DNA from: CAZROT01 sp964601895
GTDB lineage: Bacteria > Pseudomonadota > Gammaproteobacteria > Enterobacterales > Enterobacteriaceae
Direction of reading: 5' to 3'
DNA length: 64,000 nucleotides
Assembly (NCBI GenBank): GCA_964601895.1
Contig: CAZROT010000004.1
Location: forward strand, 186,001-250,000
In this document: positions 46,501 through 55,370 of the stretch, one piece after another
Position numbering within the stretch: the first letter of the stretch is position 1
How the letters are laid out: each line of letters starts with the position of its first letter
Translations under genes and position numbers: made by a program
The notes under the pieces: generated by a model
What the model was told of the DNA's origin: nothing
Database searches by the model: none
The model's input: only the letters and a program-made list of their open reading frames with translations

Positions 46501-48621
46501 CTTTTCATTATTAATCGAATAAATCTTAAACCAGTTATCTTCAACAGTATGCGTTTTAATCGTTGTTGTTAATTTCTTTTCCATGATTTTAGAAGAGATT
46601 TTAATTTTCTTACCCGCATCAATTTCTAAATCATTCATAGAAACAATGTCTGCACTATCCATAATAAAATCATCTGCTACAATAATTGTATTCTTATGCT
46701 CACTTTTTATTAATCCTTTTTTACCAGCAAATTCCACATAATTTTGTCCATCAAAATGATTAATCCTGGTTTTATGTAAGAATTTTTTAGCAGTGATGTT
46801 ATTATCAAAACCATAAATAATACCTGACAGATTTAAAAACTCTTCAGCAGAAGAAATATTAACAATTTCACCATTAATTTCTCCTCCGATATTCTTAAAG
46901 GAATCAACAGTAATATTTATTTTATTATTTGCATAAACTTTACCGGCCTCATCAACAACGTTTTCATCAAAATTATTCTGATATATTGCTCCGTGGTTGG
47001 AAAAACTTTTCAAATCAATAGTGAGATCATTACCAGAAAAAATAAATCCACCTGAACTTTTTATTGTTTTTCTATCAACCAGAATATCGTCCTGCATTCC
47101 AGAAAATTTGGTATATTGATTTTCATCGCTCGTTACCGCCTGGTTATTAAACACACCGGATGAAGGCCTGCCATCCATAGAACGGATAGCTAAATTTTCA
47201 TGCGCTGATAATATTCCACCCCGATTACTACCCTGTAATGTATTGATGGAAAGACTTCCTGCTGCATAAATCAATGGAATGCGTTCATTATTTGCTTTTT
47301 TATCATCAAGAAAATTGTTAAATAATGGTGCACGAATGAAGATATCTCCGTTAGAAAGAATATTTCCATGATTTATTAACGCATTTTCATTCATGCCAGC
47401 ATCCAGATTTTCAGCTCTGGTTTCCTGAGTATCGCTAGTTTTAATGGCCGCCTGCTGCGCAATATGACTTAATTCCTTGCCTGTATTTAGCTGCATACGA
47501 TGTTCGGACAACACTGAGCCATAGTTACTCAGTGTGGCGGCAGAAATATCAATATGCTTTGCTCTTATTGCTGCCCCAGAAAGTTCGTCTGACAGTTTTT
47601 CCGATTGACTGCCATTGATAAAATGCTGTACCCCATTGATGCGAATACTTTCTGCTGCAATTAATCGGCTATGGTTAGTGACTACAGGCGCATTTTTTAT
47701 TTCAATATATTGATTCGCTGTTACAGGAGCATTCAATGTCAATGCGCCCATTGAATCTATCACCAGATTCTCTACGCCCTGTATAACAGCATGACTGTTT
47801 ACGCCAATGCCTGCCTTACTGCCATAAAGGTATATTTGCCCGGCATGCATGCCACCCAGCATGCCAACATCTATTTTTTCATGCTGGCCCAGCTCATTGT
47901 CAGAATATTCAGTGATATAAATACTGTTATCTTCCTGTTTACGGCTGACCTTATTGCTGCCAGCAATAATGCGTATACGCTGAAGCGCCTGTCCATCACT
48001 CATCTGATGCACTTTTTTATCAGTTATCTGGTTTTGGATCTCACCACGAATTTTTCCATTTATCGTCACGCCTGCTGCGATCAGATCGATTTTTCCTCTG
48101 GCAATAACCGGGGGGCCGTACATAGCCACCCCTTGCTCTCCAACAGTAATATGCCCACTGTTAACATTGATGCCTGTCAGTACGTCGCGTTCAAATACAA
48201 ACTTTCCGGTAGTCAGAAGACCGTAGGTACTGTTCATAAAAGCACAGCCGTTACAATTAATTCCATTTGGATTTGATACAATCACATCCGCTGTTTTTCC
48301 TGCCACTTCCATGATGCCGTTAAGCTGGCTTAAACGGGTACCCACAACTTCATTGAAAATAATATCTGCCTGAACGGCCTGGTTATTAAAAATCACGCCA
48401 TGCTCACTGACATGAAATTCCTGGTACTGGTTATGCGATATTCCATAGCTGTTGGCAGCACGGATATCAATATGATGGCGCCCATGTTCATCCTCTGTAA
48501 TGACCGGACCTGGCAGGTCATTAACGGGAATAATCTCTGGTGAAATCCGGGGAAAGGTTACTGAAGGTAGCAGTAATAATGTTACTATTATTACTAATCT
48601 GGATACTGCCTGAGCTGTCAT
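43537..48621 (-). CDS. TpsA/FHA-type two-partner-secretion exoprotein with a YopT-like (C58) C-terminal protease domain
   Basis: A 1694-residue exoprotein. The first 30 residues are a signal peptide (LVIIVTLLLLPSVTFP). Residues about 35-200 form the TPS secretion domain recognised by a TpsB pore: ANSYGISHNQYQEFHVSEHGVIFNN and VSNPNGINCNGCAF. Then come about 1000 residues of beta-helical FHA-type repeats. The C-terminus has GLCNPLVQVVAVALSEHA (C1489), THAMLMSK (H1603) and VYNFYDPNFAIYSF (D1622), the Cys-His-Asp pattern and FYDPNF motif of the YopT/C58 protease family, also known in FHA-like LspA and PfhB proteins. It is likely aimed at host cells, where YopT cuts prenylated Rho GTPases. No TpsB gene is adjacent. 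The gene is low in GC, suggesting acquisition. Confidence 0.88.
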   Translation of the reverse strand: MTAQAVSRLVIIVTLLLLPSVTFPRISPEIIPVNDLPGPVITEDEHGRHHIDIRAANSYGISHNQYQEFHVSEHGVIFNNQAVQADIIFNEVVGTRLSQLNGIMEVAGKTADVIVSNPNGINCNGCAFMNSTYGLLTTGKFVFERDVLTGINVNSGHITVGEQGVAMYGPPVIARGKIDLIAAGVTINGKIRGEIQNQITDKKVHQMSDGQALQRIRIIAGSNKVSRKQEDNSIYITEYSDNELGQHEKIDVGMLGGMHAGQIYLYGSKAGIGVNSHAVIQGVENLVIDSMGALTLNAPVTANQYIEIKNAPVVTNHSRLIAAESIRINGVQHFINGSQSEKLSDELSGAAIRAKHIDISAATLSNYGSVLSEHRMQLNTGKELSHIAQQAAIKTSDTQETRAENLDAGMNENALINHGNILSNGDIFIRAPLFNNFLDDKKANNERIPLIYAAGSLSINTLQGSNRGGILSAHENLAIRSMDGRPSSGVFNNQAVTSDENQYTKFSGMQDDILVDRKTIKSSGGFIFSGNDLTIDLKSFSNHGAIYQNNFDENVVDEAGKVYANNKINITVDSFKNIGGEINGEIVNISSAEEFLNLSGIIYGFDNNITAKKFLHKTRINHFDGQNYVEFAGKKGLIKSEHKNTIIVADDFIMDSADIVSMNDLEIDAGKKIKISSKIMEKKLTTTIKTHTVEDNWFKIYSINNEKKIQKLTQESMIPIIKSDGNITLKSNNHIEFNGAKVYGSNNIFIKNTSGDIEFKPFYLIDATITEEDLARNIKIMGGIKTWEENKFSVNSSLNIGHLTSEVFFGKHLSINAAKGTVYIGETDFALMEKEHPTDRGKITISGEDIKSDVDQISQRSSIKSHDTSLGFRIEAHSSVVDAIDNVSKKMEIQGGRNAYVKAVIQKGAQVAGEASNIVFADTAGGSAQFVSTTTDTISNKDNFNDGISVFYADDVFLTATRGDIDLKGTDLLSRNADGFIQLDAKNNLRLGEASNMLKWDVNRESQEISLGAVANSNLLMGSAGVGIRAGYNNSNHKEVATTVHFVPFNVSASKVAIKSGQDTSLYSGKITAGSVHFDTAGALKIETAQDNDTEQTQEGSFGGGIGLDINTYTAFGINGDIHGETGHSEDRKALSTQQSGVFAKSISGTIKGDLWLTGAYLIGHTPEDELNVYGKIYAKTVEDIKNKEGFVTGAGIGIGVDGRPMGNINYSSPDLINYKASQFPTLTGVTLKNHQGITGNLNSDKNELMKIIKNDKIGNIEIKGTFAFSGKKNKQENKASEKNTSVHYDLTPHEIHNYAVPSPTEKSLLNSSKPFKKNGKSYIRIDDNHFEVSWDSINKTWRIISPLYGTLKPRIPVVWHQERWQVHSHVGLLGGGNGVHRDNTPKSALFSRLVSVFNRKSRARESNIQQEILLPQQQEQSPDFLAIIEQEKPAAVSKIKIANSAKSVSSTDEIAFNYSSNKRINTINAMSMPQSALLEAFNLKQGLCNPLVQVVAVALSEHATDVNKKSGWSGKEKYARPGFEAKEIFPDLWKFKETINKIVLDPQSKNAKTLKDGLINLSSNIEVKKFFSTDNMLTYSEIAAKLKNATHSTYYYINTPTHAMLMSKNIIGTRDVYNFYDPNFAIYSFSGARDLSAGLENHFIKNGLSEVYNAILDGRDRPLFNVRELDIAGMRNVEIGNGLTVADLTKLTD

Positions 48622-48986
48622 GTGAGTGAAGGACTATACCTACAATATAACGTACTGTTTAAGAGATAATATCTTGATAAGAAAATAATATTTTCATACC
48701 ACTGCGATGCAGGTTTGCGTATTTTCAATCACACATAGAATATCAGCTATGTTGTTAAAATGTAATAAAATAATTAAATTTTAACATAAAAGATCGCGGA
48801 ATTGACTATACCAGCTGTTGATTAATCTACTTTGAACGCAGGGAATGTGGCACGTGTGGCTCTTTTGCCATACCAACGCGGGCTATCATAATGTAGGGTA
48901 GTAATGATGAGTTACCGTTCCATAACCACAAGAGCAGCCCATGTATCACTAAGCAAACATGCTTTCATGGGCTATTATTGAACGCA
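48622..48986. other. Intergenic region of about 365 bp with a nested hairpin
   Basis: GCCCATG (48937-48943) pairs with CATGGGC (48966-48972), with an inner stem AAGCA/TGCTT. The hairpin lies after the 961-residue gene on the minus strand but lacks a T-run, so it may stabilise the mRNA end or terminate weakly. No gene is seen. The TpsA promoter should lie near 48640-48700. Confidence 0.5.
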
Positions 48987-51872
48987 TTAACTGTTGAAAT
49001 TGATCATATCAACCAAAGGTTGCCTGCTGTTTGGCGAGGTAGCAAATTTACCAGGATCGGTCAGCAGTTTGACAACATTATCACGAGACTCCGGTTTCAC
49101 ATGCTTATCAATCCATTCCATAAACAAGGCACGGTTACCCGGATTCATTGCACCCGGATATTTGCCACCGACAGCACTGTCTACCTGTTTGACAACCGAG
49201 TCTTCTATTGCCTGCGTCAGATTAAAGTTTTCGGCAGAAATCTGTATCATGGCGACAAGCAAGGCATAGTTGTCACAGACTGCTAAAACATCCAGCTGCT
49301 GTGCTCTTGTAGGCGCATTTATCCAAGCATCCAGAAGACCTACGGTATGGGTTCTCTGGTCAGAATGAAACCTTTTGTGGCCGGATGTGTTACTCATCCT
49401 GTCGGCCACATCAATCAGTCTTATCTCTCCCGGCTTTTTCGGTTGTCCCTCTTTTACCTCTTCTTCAAAATAGGTCAGGTTTCCCGGTTTATTATCAAGA
49501 AAACGGGTGTCTCTTTGGTGTGCAACGGCCATGTGGTTAGCCAGCTTTTCGAAGGCCGGCAGAGGCACATACAACAGTGAAGGCGTATTATCCGGTTTCT
49601 TCGTTAATACTGGTATGCCAGCATTAGGGATAATCATCAAATCATCCCTCACCACCTTACCGGCAACGATAGTCGGCAGACCCTCCAGATCCCTGTTATT
49701 GACTTTGGCTTCCTGTTTAAAATTGGTGCCAGGCTGCTTGGTACGAAGGGAAATAAATTTTTTATCCTTTCTTTCTACAATCTTAAAGTTACCTTCATCG
49801 GGATTCTCTGGAGAAGTAACAGGACGATATACAACGCGCTCATCGGTAAAACCTGGTTTTTTAGGATCCATATGGAAGAAAAAGGTTTTTCCTTTTTGCT
49901 GCGTCTTATCGCCCTGATATTCTTTTTCTACATACCCCATTGCGTTCGGTGTCTTCGCTCTTAATTCACCGAGGTGTTTCTTAAACGCATTTTTAATAGT
50001 ATTTGCTGCTTTATCCTGCGAGGTACTCGCAGGCTTCGGCACTTCACTCAGGTTGTCTGGCGATGACAGCCTAGCCACTTTATCCTGATGATCGCTCAGT
50101 TCCCTTTCTGCCGTGCGTTTTTGCGCGCCCGCTTTAGTACGTTGTTGAGCGAGGTCCTTTATTTTCTCTTCCAGCTCGTTGATGCGTTTATCCAATTTAT
50201 CAATCTTCTCCGGCAGACCATCTTCACGTAAAGCGGTCAGCCTTGCGTCAAGATCAGCATCACTGGTACCAGGAACATAGGGCAATGCTATCCTGTCAGC
50301 GCTCTTAGCCTGTTTTGGCTGAGTGCCAGCAGGAAAATCTCTGGCATGCTTCTCACGAATACTATCCAGCTGCTTCTGCGCTTCATTTTTTTCGCTGACG
50401 GCCTTACTCAGATCTTTTCTGAGGTTTTGCTGCTCATCTTTAAATGTTACTTCTTTTTTATTGAGCCCCTTAATTTGTGCCTGCAGCTTACTGATATCAT
50501 TTTTATGTAAATCAATAAGCCTTTTTGTTATATCCGCATCGCTGGTACCCGGCACATCAGGCAGCTGATTCAGCAAATCAGGATCAATGTCCTCACTGTG
50601 ATTTTGTTGAACACCGGAAGGAAACTCTTTAGCGTGCTTCTCACGAATGTTATTCAACTGCTCCTGCGCCTTATTTTGCTCGCTATTAAGGTTATTCAGC
50701 TTGTTATTAAGATCCTGCTGCTGTTTTTTAAGGGTTTTTTCTTCCTTGCTTAAGCTGTTAAGTTGCGTTTTTGCATCATCTGCCTTTAAATTATCGAGCC
50801 GTTGTTCAAGCTCGGCATCAGTACTTTCATGGTACTGACCTGGAACATAAGGCAGTTTCAGGCGACCCGATTCTACGCTGGCACCAGCAGACTGCCTTTG
50901 CTCAGATCTGGCCTCAATATCATCCAGCGTTGTCTGTTCGGCACGTTTTTTACTATCAATTTCCTTCAGTTGCCTGGTGATATCTTTTATCTGTTTTTCA
51001 ATCTCTGTTTTTTGCTGACCCAGTTCGTTAATTTTTGCTGGCAGGTTGCCTTCACGTAAAGCGGCCAGCCTTTCTGCTATATCAGCATCACTGGTACCTT
51101 TGGCTCCGGGAATAGAAGGAAAGGCTGGTAGCGTATCATTGTTCAATGACTTCCCGGTGTCATATCTGGCCCCGGTACTGGCGTGCTTCGCTGTGGAATG
51201 ATACTGTGTCGTACTTTTATTCGCTGTGGAATGTGATTGCGCTGCACTACCATTGTTCAATGGCTTCCCGGTGTCATGTCTGGCCCCGACACTGGCCTGC
51301 TTCGCTGTGGAATGATGCTGTGTAGTACTTTTATTCGCTGTGGAATGTGATTGTGCTGCACTATCATTGTTCAATGGCTTCCCGGTGTCATGTCTGTTCC
51401 CAACACTGGCCTGCCTGGCTGTGGAATGTGATTGCGGTGTTCCAGTACCTGCTGATAATTTTTGTGGCACCATGGATGCCTGCTGTTTTAGAGGCAGTTT
51501 CTGTAACAGTTGCTTTATCCCTGAAAATTCATCTTTTAACAAAACCCCGCTATTGGCGATATCGGGAAATTCTTTTATTACTGCTTTTGCTGCGCTTTCT
51601 CCAAAATTAGTTTTTACAAATCGCAGCAGTGTTTGTGGATCGGTATGTTTCATATTCTCGAGCAGCTGAGCTTTTGCTTTGCCCTCAGAACGTCCCGTCT
51701 GGGGTGAATGAGCCGAGGAAGATTGGGGTAAAGATGGCTGATTACCAACATGTTTTGCATGCGATGCGGGGCTGTCAGAGTGGTGAGCTTTTGTGCCTTT
51801 AGCATCAACGCCCTTTTTACCAAAGGTTTCTACAGGAGGAAATAAATTAGTACGTCTTGTTATATCAGGCAT
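48987..51872 (-). CDS. Large repeat and coiled-coil protein with a kinase-like C-terminal domain; candidate secreted effector
   Basis: A 961-residue cytosol-type protein without signal peptide. Residues 1-65 are Ser/His/Pro-rich. Residues about 145-245 hold tandem repeats (QSHSTANKSTTQ...DTGKPLNN), visible as direct repeats in the DNA at 51150-51440. Residues about 250-640 hold four coiled-coil units, each opening with a P-x-[VI]-PG segment and [ST]DA[DE][IL]xxRL. The last 300 residues end with D793-x-K-P-x-N798 (RDTRFLDNKPGNLTYF) and D821 (EIRLIDVADRM). This resembles a protein-kinase catalytic loop and metal-binding Asp, similar in style to YpkA/YopO (DIKPGNV), though the N-lobe Lys is not obvious. 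Kinase activity is an inference. Lack of a signal peptide plus a disordered leader fits type III or IV cargo. Confidence 0.75.
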   Translation of the reverse strand: MPDITRRTNLFPPVETFGKKGVDAKGTKAHHSDSPASHAKHVGNQPSLPQSSSAHSPQTGRSEGKAKAQLLENMKHTDPQTLLRFVKTNFGESAAKAVIKEFPDIANSGVLLKDEFSGIKQLLQKLPLKQQASMVPQKLSAGTGTPQSHSTARQASVGNRHDTGKPLNNDSAAQSHSTANKSTTQHHSTAKQASVGARHDTGKPLNNGSAAQSHSTANKSTTQYHSTAKHASTGARYDTGKSLNNDTLPAFPSIPGAKGTSDADIAERLAALREGNLPAKINELGQQKTEIEKQIKDITRQLKEIDSKKRAEQTTLDDIEARSEQRQSAGASVESGRLKLPYVPGQYHESTDAELEQRLDNLKADDAKTQLNSLSKEEKTLKKQQQDLNNKLNNLNSEQNKAQEQLNNIREKHAKEFPSGVQQNHSEDIDPDLLNQLPDVPGTSDADITKRLIDLHKNDISKLQAQIKGLNKKEVTFKDEQQNLRKDLSKAVSEKNEAQKQLDSIREKHARDFPAGTQPKQAKSADRIALPYVPGTSDADLDARLTALREDGLPEKIDKLDKRINELEEKIKDLAQQRTKAGAQKRTAERELSDHQDKVARLSSPDNLSEVPKPASTSQDKAANTIKNAFKKHLGELRAKTPNAMGYVEKEYQGDKTQQKGKTFFFHMDPKKPGFTDERVVYRPVTSPENPDEGNFKIVERKDKKFISLRTKQPGTNFKQEAKVNNRDLEGLPTIVAGKVVRDDLMIIPNAGIPVLTKKPDNTPSLLYVPLPAFEKLANHMAVAHQRDTRFLDNKPGNLTYFEEEVKEGQPKKPGEIRLIDVADRMSNTSGHKRFHSDQRTHTVGLLDAWINAPTRAQQLDVLAVCDNYALLVAMIQISAENFNLTQAIEDSVVKQVDSAVGGKYPGAMNPGNRALFMEWIDKHVKPESRDNVVKLLTDPGKFATSPNSRQPLVDMINFNS

Positions 51873-52814
51873 AATTACATCCTATTATAAATAATAAGTT
51901 AATTATATTTACTAAGTATAGTACCTGTTGATAACTTATGCTTTGCACCTGTTCAGACGCATGAAATAGCCTGTTGCTGCGCTGGCAACTAACAAATTAG
52001 ATATGCCACATAACAGTGTAATTAAGACGCGGTATTCAGGAGTCTACACAGTCCCCCTGATTTCTATCAAATTGCAGCTTATTTGGTAAAAGTTTTTATT
52101 TCTCAATACATTGATAAAAATAATACATATAGAATTTTTTACTGTAAAATTCACCGATATATTGCTGTTAATAACATTATTTTAATTATTTTAATTATTT
52201 TAATTATTTTAATTATTTTAATTATTTTAANNNNNNNNNNNNNNNNNNNNNNNNNNNNNNNNNNNNNNNNNNNNNNNNNNNNNNNNNNNNNNNNNNNNNN
52301 NNNNNNNNNNNNNNNNNNNNNNNNNNNNNNATTATTTTAATTATTTTAATTATTTTAATTATTTTAATTATTTTAATTATTTTAAAGTAAATTTATACTA
52401 TTAATCCGTATTAAATACTGATTAACACTATATGAAGAATTATTTATCGGTATTTTTACGAGAAAATTTATAAAGATAATTGAAATTTTTAATTACCTTA
52501 AATCTATTGAGTATTATACCTCCTCCGTGGCACATCTACAGAAATATATTGCCCTCAGACTGGGCGTAAACCGCAGGAATTACCTGCCTGCGGCAGATTC
52601 CTTTCATCGTTATGCCAGAGATGAAAAAAACACACCAGCTTATCAGACAAAGTTTATCAACGTTACTCACTGAATACTCCCCCGCCACGTATACCTGTAG
52701 AAACAACAGTAGAGGGCATACAAAACATGCTATCGGTAGCAGTCATGATGCACATAGACCTGAAAAAACCGCCCTCAATGTCAGCGATGTCTGCGTAAGC
52801 CATTCAGGGGCAGG
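51873..52814. other. Intergenic region of about 940 bp containing the sequence gap
   Basis: It contains the 9-bp tandem array and 100 N. The frames seen around the gap are made only of the repeat or lack family resemblance, and I call none. On the left, an AGGATG-type site precedes the minus-strand 961-residue gene. An imperfect hairpin, CCGCAGG (52571-52577) and CCTGCGG (52587-52593), lies beyond the end of the polysaccharide operon and may be a weak terminator. Confidence 0.6.
52176..52385. repeat. Tandem 9-bp repeat (ATTATTTTA)n interrupted by 100 N
   Basis: About six copies precede the N run (52176-52230) and six follow it (52331-52385), in perfect register. The 100 N are an assembly gap, so copy number is unknown. 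The same unit on both sides shows the array spans the gap. It is a likely site of length variation. Confidence 0.95.
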
Positions 52815-54770
52815 TTAACGCTGAGCTCTCCAGGCTTTGTCTTTTTCGACTGTGTTTTTGTGTTCCATATACATCCAGTCTACGATTTCACTGTCAGGGG
52901 TGTAACCAGAAACCAGCTGCTTCATCATCCGTCGGATGGCATTCATATCATTGATATTCAATGCCATTTCTAAATCAGTTAACGTGGACTCCAGCGAAGC
53001 AAGGGCGATAAAATCTTCATGAGCTTTCATTATCCTCGGATGTGAAGTCGATTCCGGGCTATTGCCGATGAGTAGTTCTTCATACAGTTTTTCACCGGGC
53101 CTGAGGCCAGTTATCGCGATTTCAATGTCACCATCAGGGTTTTCACTGTCTTTTACCGTTAAACCGGAAAGCTCGATCATGCGGCGTGCAAGATCCATTA
53201 TCTTTACAGGCTGGCCCATATCCAGCACAAACACATCACCTCCTTTGGCCATGGCACCTGCCTGGATGACTAGCTGCGAGGCTTCTTCAATAGTCATGAA
53301 GTAACGGGTCATTTCAGGGTGCGTAAGCGTAATCGGACCACCATCACGAATCTGTTGACGGAACCTCGGCACGACAGAGCCCGATGAGCCAAGCACGTTG
53401 CCAAAGCGTACCATAGTGAATTTGGTCTCAGGATGAGTCGCTGCCAGCGCCTGCAACACCATTTCTGCCAGACGTTTGCTGGCGCCCATAATGTTGGTTG
53501 GACGTACCGCTTTATCGGTGCTAATCAGAACAAAATCCCTGACATGGTTTTCAAGCGCTGATTTTGCAGCGTTAAGCGTACCAAAAACATTATTCCTGAT
53601 CCCCTGGGCGGAATTGTACTCAACCAGAGGGACATGCTTATAGGCTGCAGCATGGTAGACCGTGTCAGGTTTCCATATCGACATAATTTCATGCAGGCGA
53701 TGACAGTCCTGTACGCAAGCGAGCAGAGCAACCAGTCTGCTCTCATCAGCTATCTGTCGACCCATCAATTCCTGATGAATTTTATAAAGCGCAAATTCAC
53801 TTTGTTCGATCAAAATCAGTTTTTCCGGACCGACACTCAGGATCTGGTGACAGAGCTCACTGCCAATAGAGCCACCGGCACCCGTTACCAGCACAACTTT
53901 ACTGGCAATGTTTTTTGCCAGCAGAATATGATTTGGGATAACCGGCTCGCGACTGAGGAGGTCATCGATGTCAAGCTCACGCAGATCGGAAACACTCACC
54001 TTACCCTGAACAAGATCGGTTACCCTGGGCAGGGTACGAACAGAAACCTGCGCACTGCGAATCTGGCTGAGAATTTCATTGCGGCGCTTGCGATCGATAC
54101 TGGGTATTGCGAGTAATACATCATTAATGACCAGGCTTGCAACGAGATCAGCGAGACAATCCGGATTGTAGATAGGCTGACCATTGAGCATGTTGCCGTG
54201 CAGGCGGTCATCGTCATCTAAAAAACCCGCCACCTGCATCTCGTGACTGTTGACCATTGCTGCAGCCAGTTGTCGCCCGGCACTGCCTGCACCGTAAATA
54301 AGTACTCTGGATAGTGATGCCTGCTTCAGAATGCGCTGATAATAGTCACCCAGCCATACACGGGCCAGAGCACGTGATGCGCCCACCAACAAAAAAAGCA
54401 GTATGGGTTGAATCAGACCAAGGGTACGCGGCACTTCAGAAAAACCAATAGCAGTAAAAATCGATGCGTACAAAAGACCATAAATACCCACTGCTCTGGC
54501 TACAGTCAGAAACGCTGCCAAGCCACTGTAACGAAAGATAGCGCGATACAAGCCGGAAAAAATAAAGATGGGAATCGCAATACCAATGGAAACAATCACG
54601 GCCAGCAACGCATTTCCTGACAGCGCGACAAATTCCCCCAGACGCAGGTAATAAGCAAGCCAGACTGAGAGAACACACAGGCCAATATCGACAGACAGTG
54701 CAGTTATCCTCTTTGTCTCTCGTGACAGAGACAGCACCGAAATGGCAAGCTTAAACAGCGGCTTTTTCAT
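52815..54770 (-). CDS. Nucleotide-sugar 4,6-dehydratase, WbpM/FlaA1 family
   Basis: A 651-residue membrane-anchored enzyme of surface-polysaccharide synthesis. Four N-terminal transmembrane segments (residues about 20-120) precede a first Rossmann domain (VLIYGAGSAGRQLAAAM) and the catalytic short-chain dehydrogenase domain (VVLVTGAGGSIGSELCHQI, VYHAAAYKHVPLVE, LISTDKAVRPTNIMGASKRLAE). This is the layout of WbpM, which converts UDP-GlcNAc to the 4-keto-6-deoxy sugar used for QuiNAc, FucNAc or bacillosamine. The Ser/Thr-Asp-Lys and Met...Lys catalytic elements are present. It is the last gene of the minus-strand cluster, 39 bases after the sugar transferase. Confidence 0.9.
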   Translation of the reverse strand: MKKPLFKLAISVLSLSRETKRITALSVDIGLCVLSVWLAYYLRLGEFVALSGNALLAVIVSIGIAIPIFIFSGLYRAIFRYSGLAAFLTVARAVGIYGLLYASIFTAIGFSEVPRTLGLIQPILLFLLVGASRALARVWLGDYYQRILKQASLSRVLIYGAGSAGRQLAAAMVNSHEMQVAGFLDDDDRLHGNMLNGQPIYNPDCLADLVASLVINDVLLAIPSIDRKRRNEILSQIRSAQVSVRTLPRVTDLVQGKVSVSDLRELDIDDLLSREPVIPNHILLAKNIASKVVLVTGAGGSIGSELCHQILSVGPEKLILIEQSEFALYKIHQELMGRQIADESRLVALLACVQDCHRLHEIMSIWKPDTVYHAAAYKHVPLVEYNSAQGIRNNVFGTLNAAKSALENHVRDFVLISTDKAVRPTNIMGASKRLAEMVLQALAATHPETKFTMVRFGNVLGSSGSVVPRFRQQIRDGGPITLTHPEMTRYFMTIEEASQLVIQAGAMAKGGDVFVLDMGQPVKIMDLARRMIELSGLTVKDSENPDGDIEIAITGLRPGEKLYEELLIGNSPESTSHPRIMKAHEDFIALASLESTLTDLEMALNINDMNAIRRMMKQLVSGYTPDSEIVDWMYMEHKNTVEKDKAWRAQR

Positions 54771-54809
54771 GATGTAACGCTTCCTGAAATCGTTAAAATA
54801 ATATTTTTT

Positions 54810-55370
54810 TCAGTGTGAGACTCCATCCCTGACAAGCACTTTCTTTATCGTCATCGCCAGTATCTTTATATCAAATACCAAAGAACGCCGGTTTAAGTAT
54901 TCTACATCCAGCTGAACTTTTTGAAAAACAGGAAGCTCATCACGCCCGTTGACCTGTGCCCAGCCTGTGAGCCCCGGCACCAGTTGATGTACACCGGCCT
55001 CGGTACGCAATGCAATCAAATCATCCTGATTGAACAGCGCAGGACGTGGACCGACAAAACTCATATCACCCTTAATAATGCTCCATAGCTGTGGCAATTC
55101 ATCCAGACTGGTTTTGCGCAAAAAAGCTCCCACTGGCGTTAACCAGTGAGATGGATCTTCCAGCAGATGTGTTGCCACTGCCGGAGTATTGATGCGCATA
55201 CTGCGAAATTTAGGCATACAAAAAATTCGATTATCCCTGCCAACACGCGAAGACCAATAAAGCGCTGGCCCGGTTGAAGTCAGACGCACTGCCAGCGCAA
55301 TGGCAATAAGCACAAAGGCCAATATTCCCAGTGCCACTAGCGCCAGCATCAGATCAAGCAGTCGTTTCAT
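54810..55370 (-). CDS. Sugar phosphate transferase (PglC/WcaJ-type initiating glycosyltransferase)
   Basis: A 186-residue membrane enzyme that moves a sugar-1-phosphate from a UDP-sugar to undecaprenyl phosphate, the first step of O-antigen, capsule or exopolysaccharide assembly. ATG 55370 begins MKRLLDLMLALVALGILAFVL, the re-entrant hydrophobic helix of the family, and overlaps the epimerase gene by 17 bases. Core motifs follow: VGRDNRIFCMPKFRSM, KTSLDELPQLWSIIKGDMSFVGPRPAL and PGLTGWAQVNGRDELP. Its short, minimal form matches PglC rather than the larger WbaP/WcaJ proteins. Confidence 0.93.
   Translation of the reverse strand: MKRLLDLMLALVALGILAFVLIAIALAVRLTSTGPALYWSSRVGRDNRIFCMPKFRSMRINTPAVATHLLEDPSHWLTPVGAFLRKTSLDELPQLWSIIKGDMSFVGPRPALFNQDDLIALRTEAGVHQLVPGLTGWAQVNGRDELPVFQKVQLDVEYLNRRSLVFDIKILAMTIKKVLVRDGVSH

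Noticed and set aside
52083..52340. A frame spanning the N run that reads as repeats of ILI
   Set aside because: The frame is made by the 9-bp repeat and unknown bases and cannot be a real gene call.
52612..52818. A 68-residue plus-strand frame in the gap after the polysaccharide operon
   Set aside because: No recognisable domain, no good ribosome binding site, and a composition like non-coding DNA.
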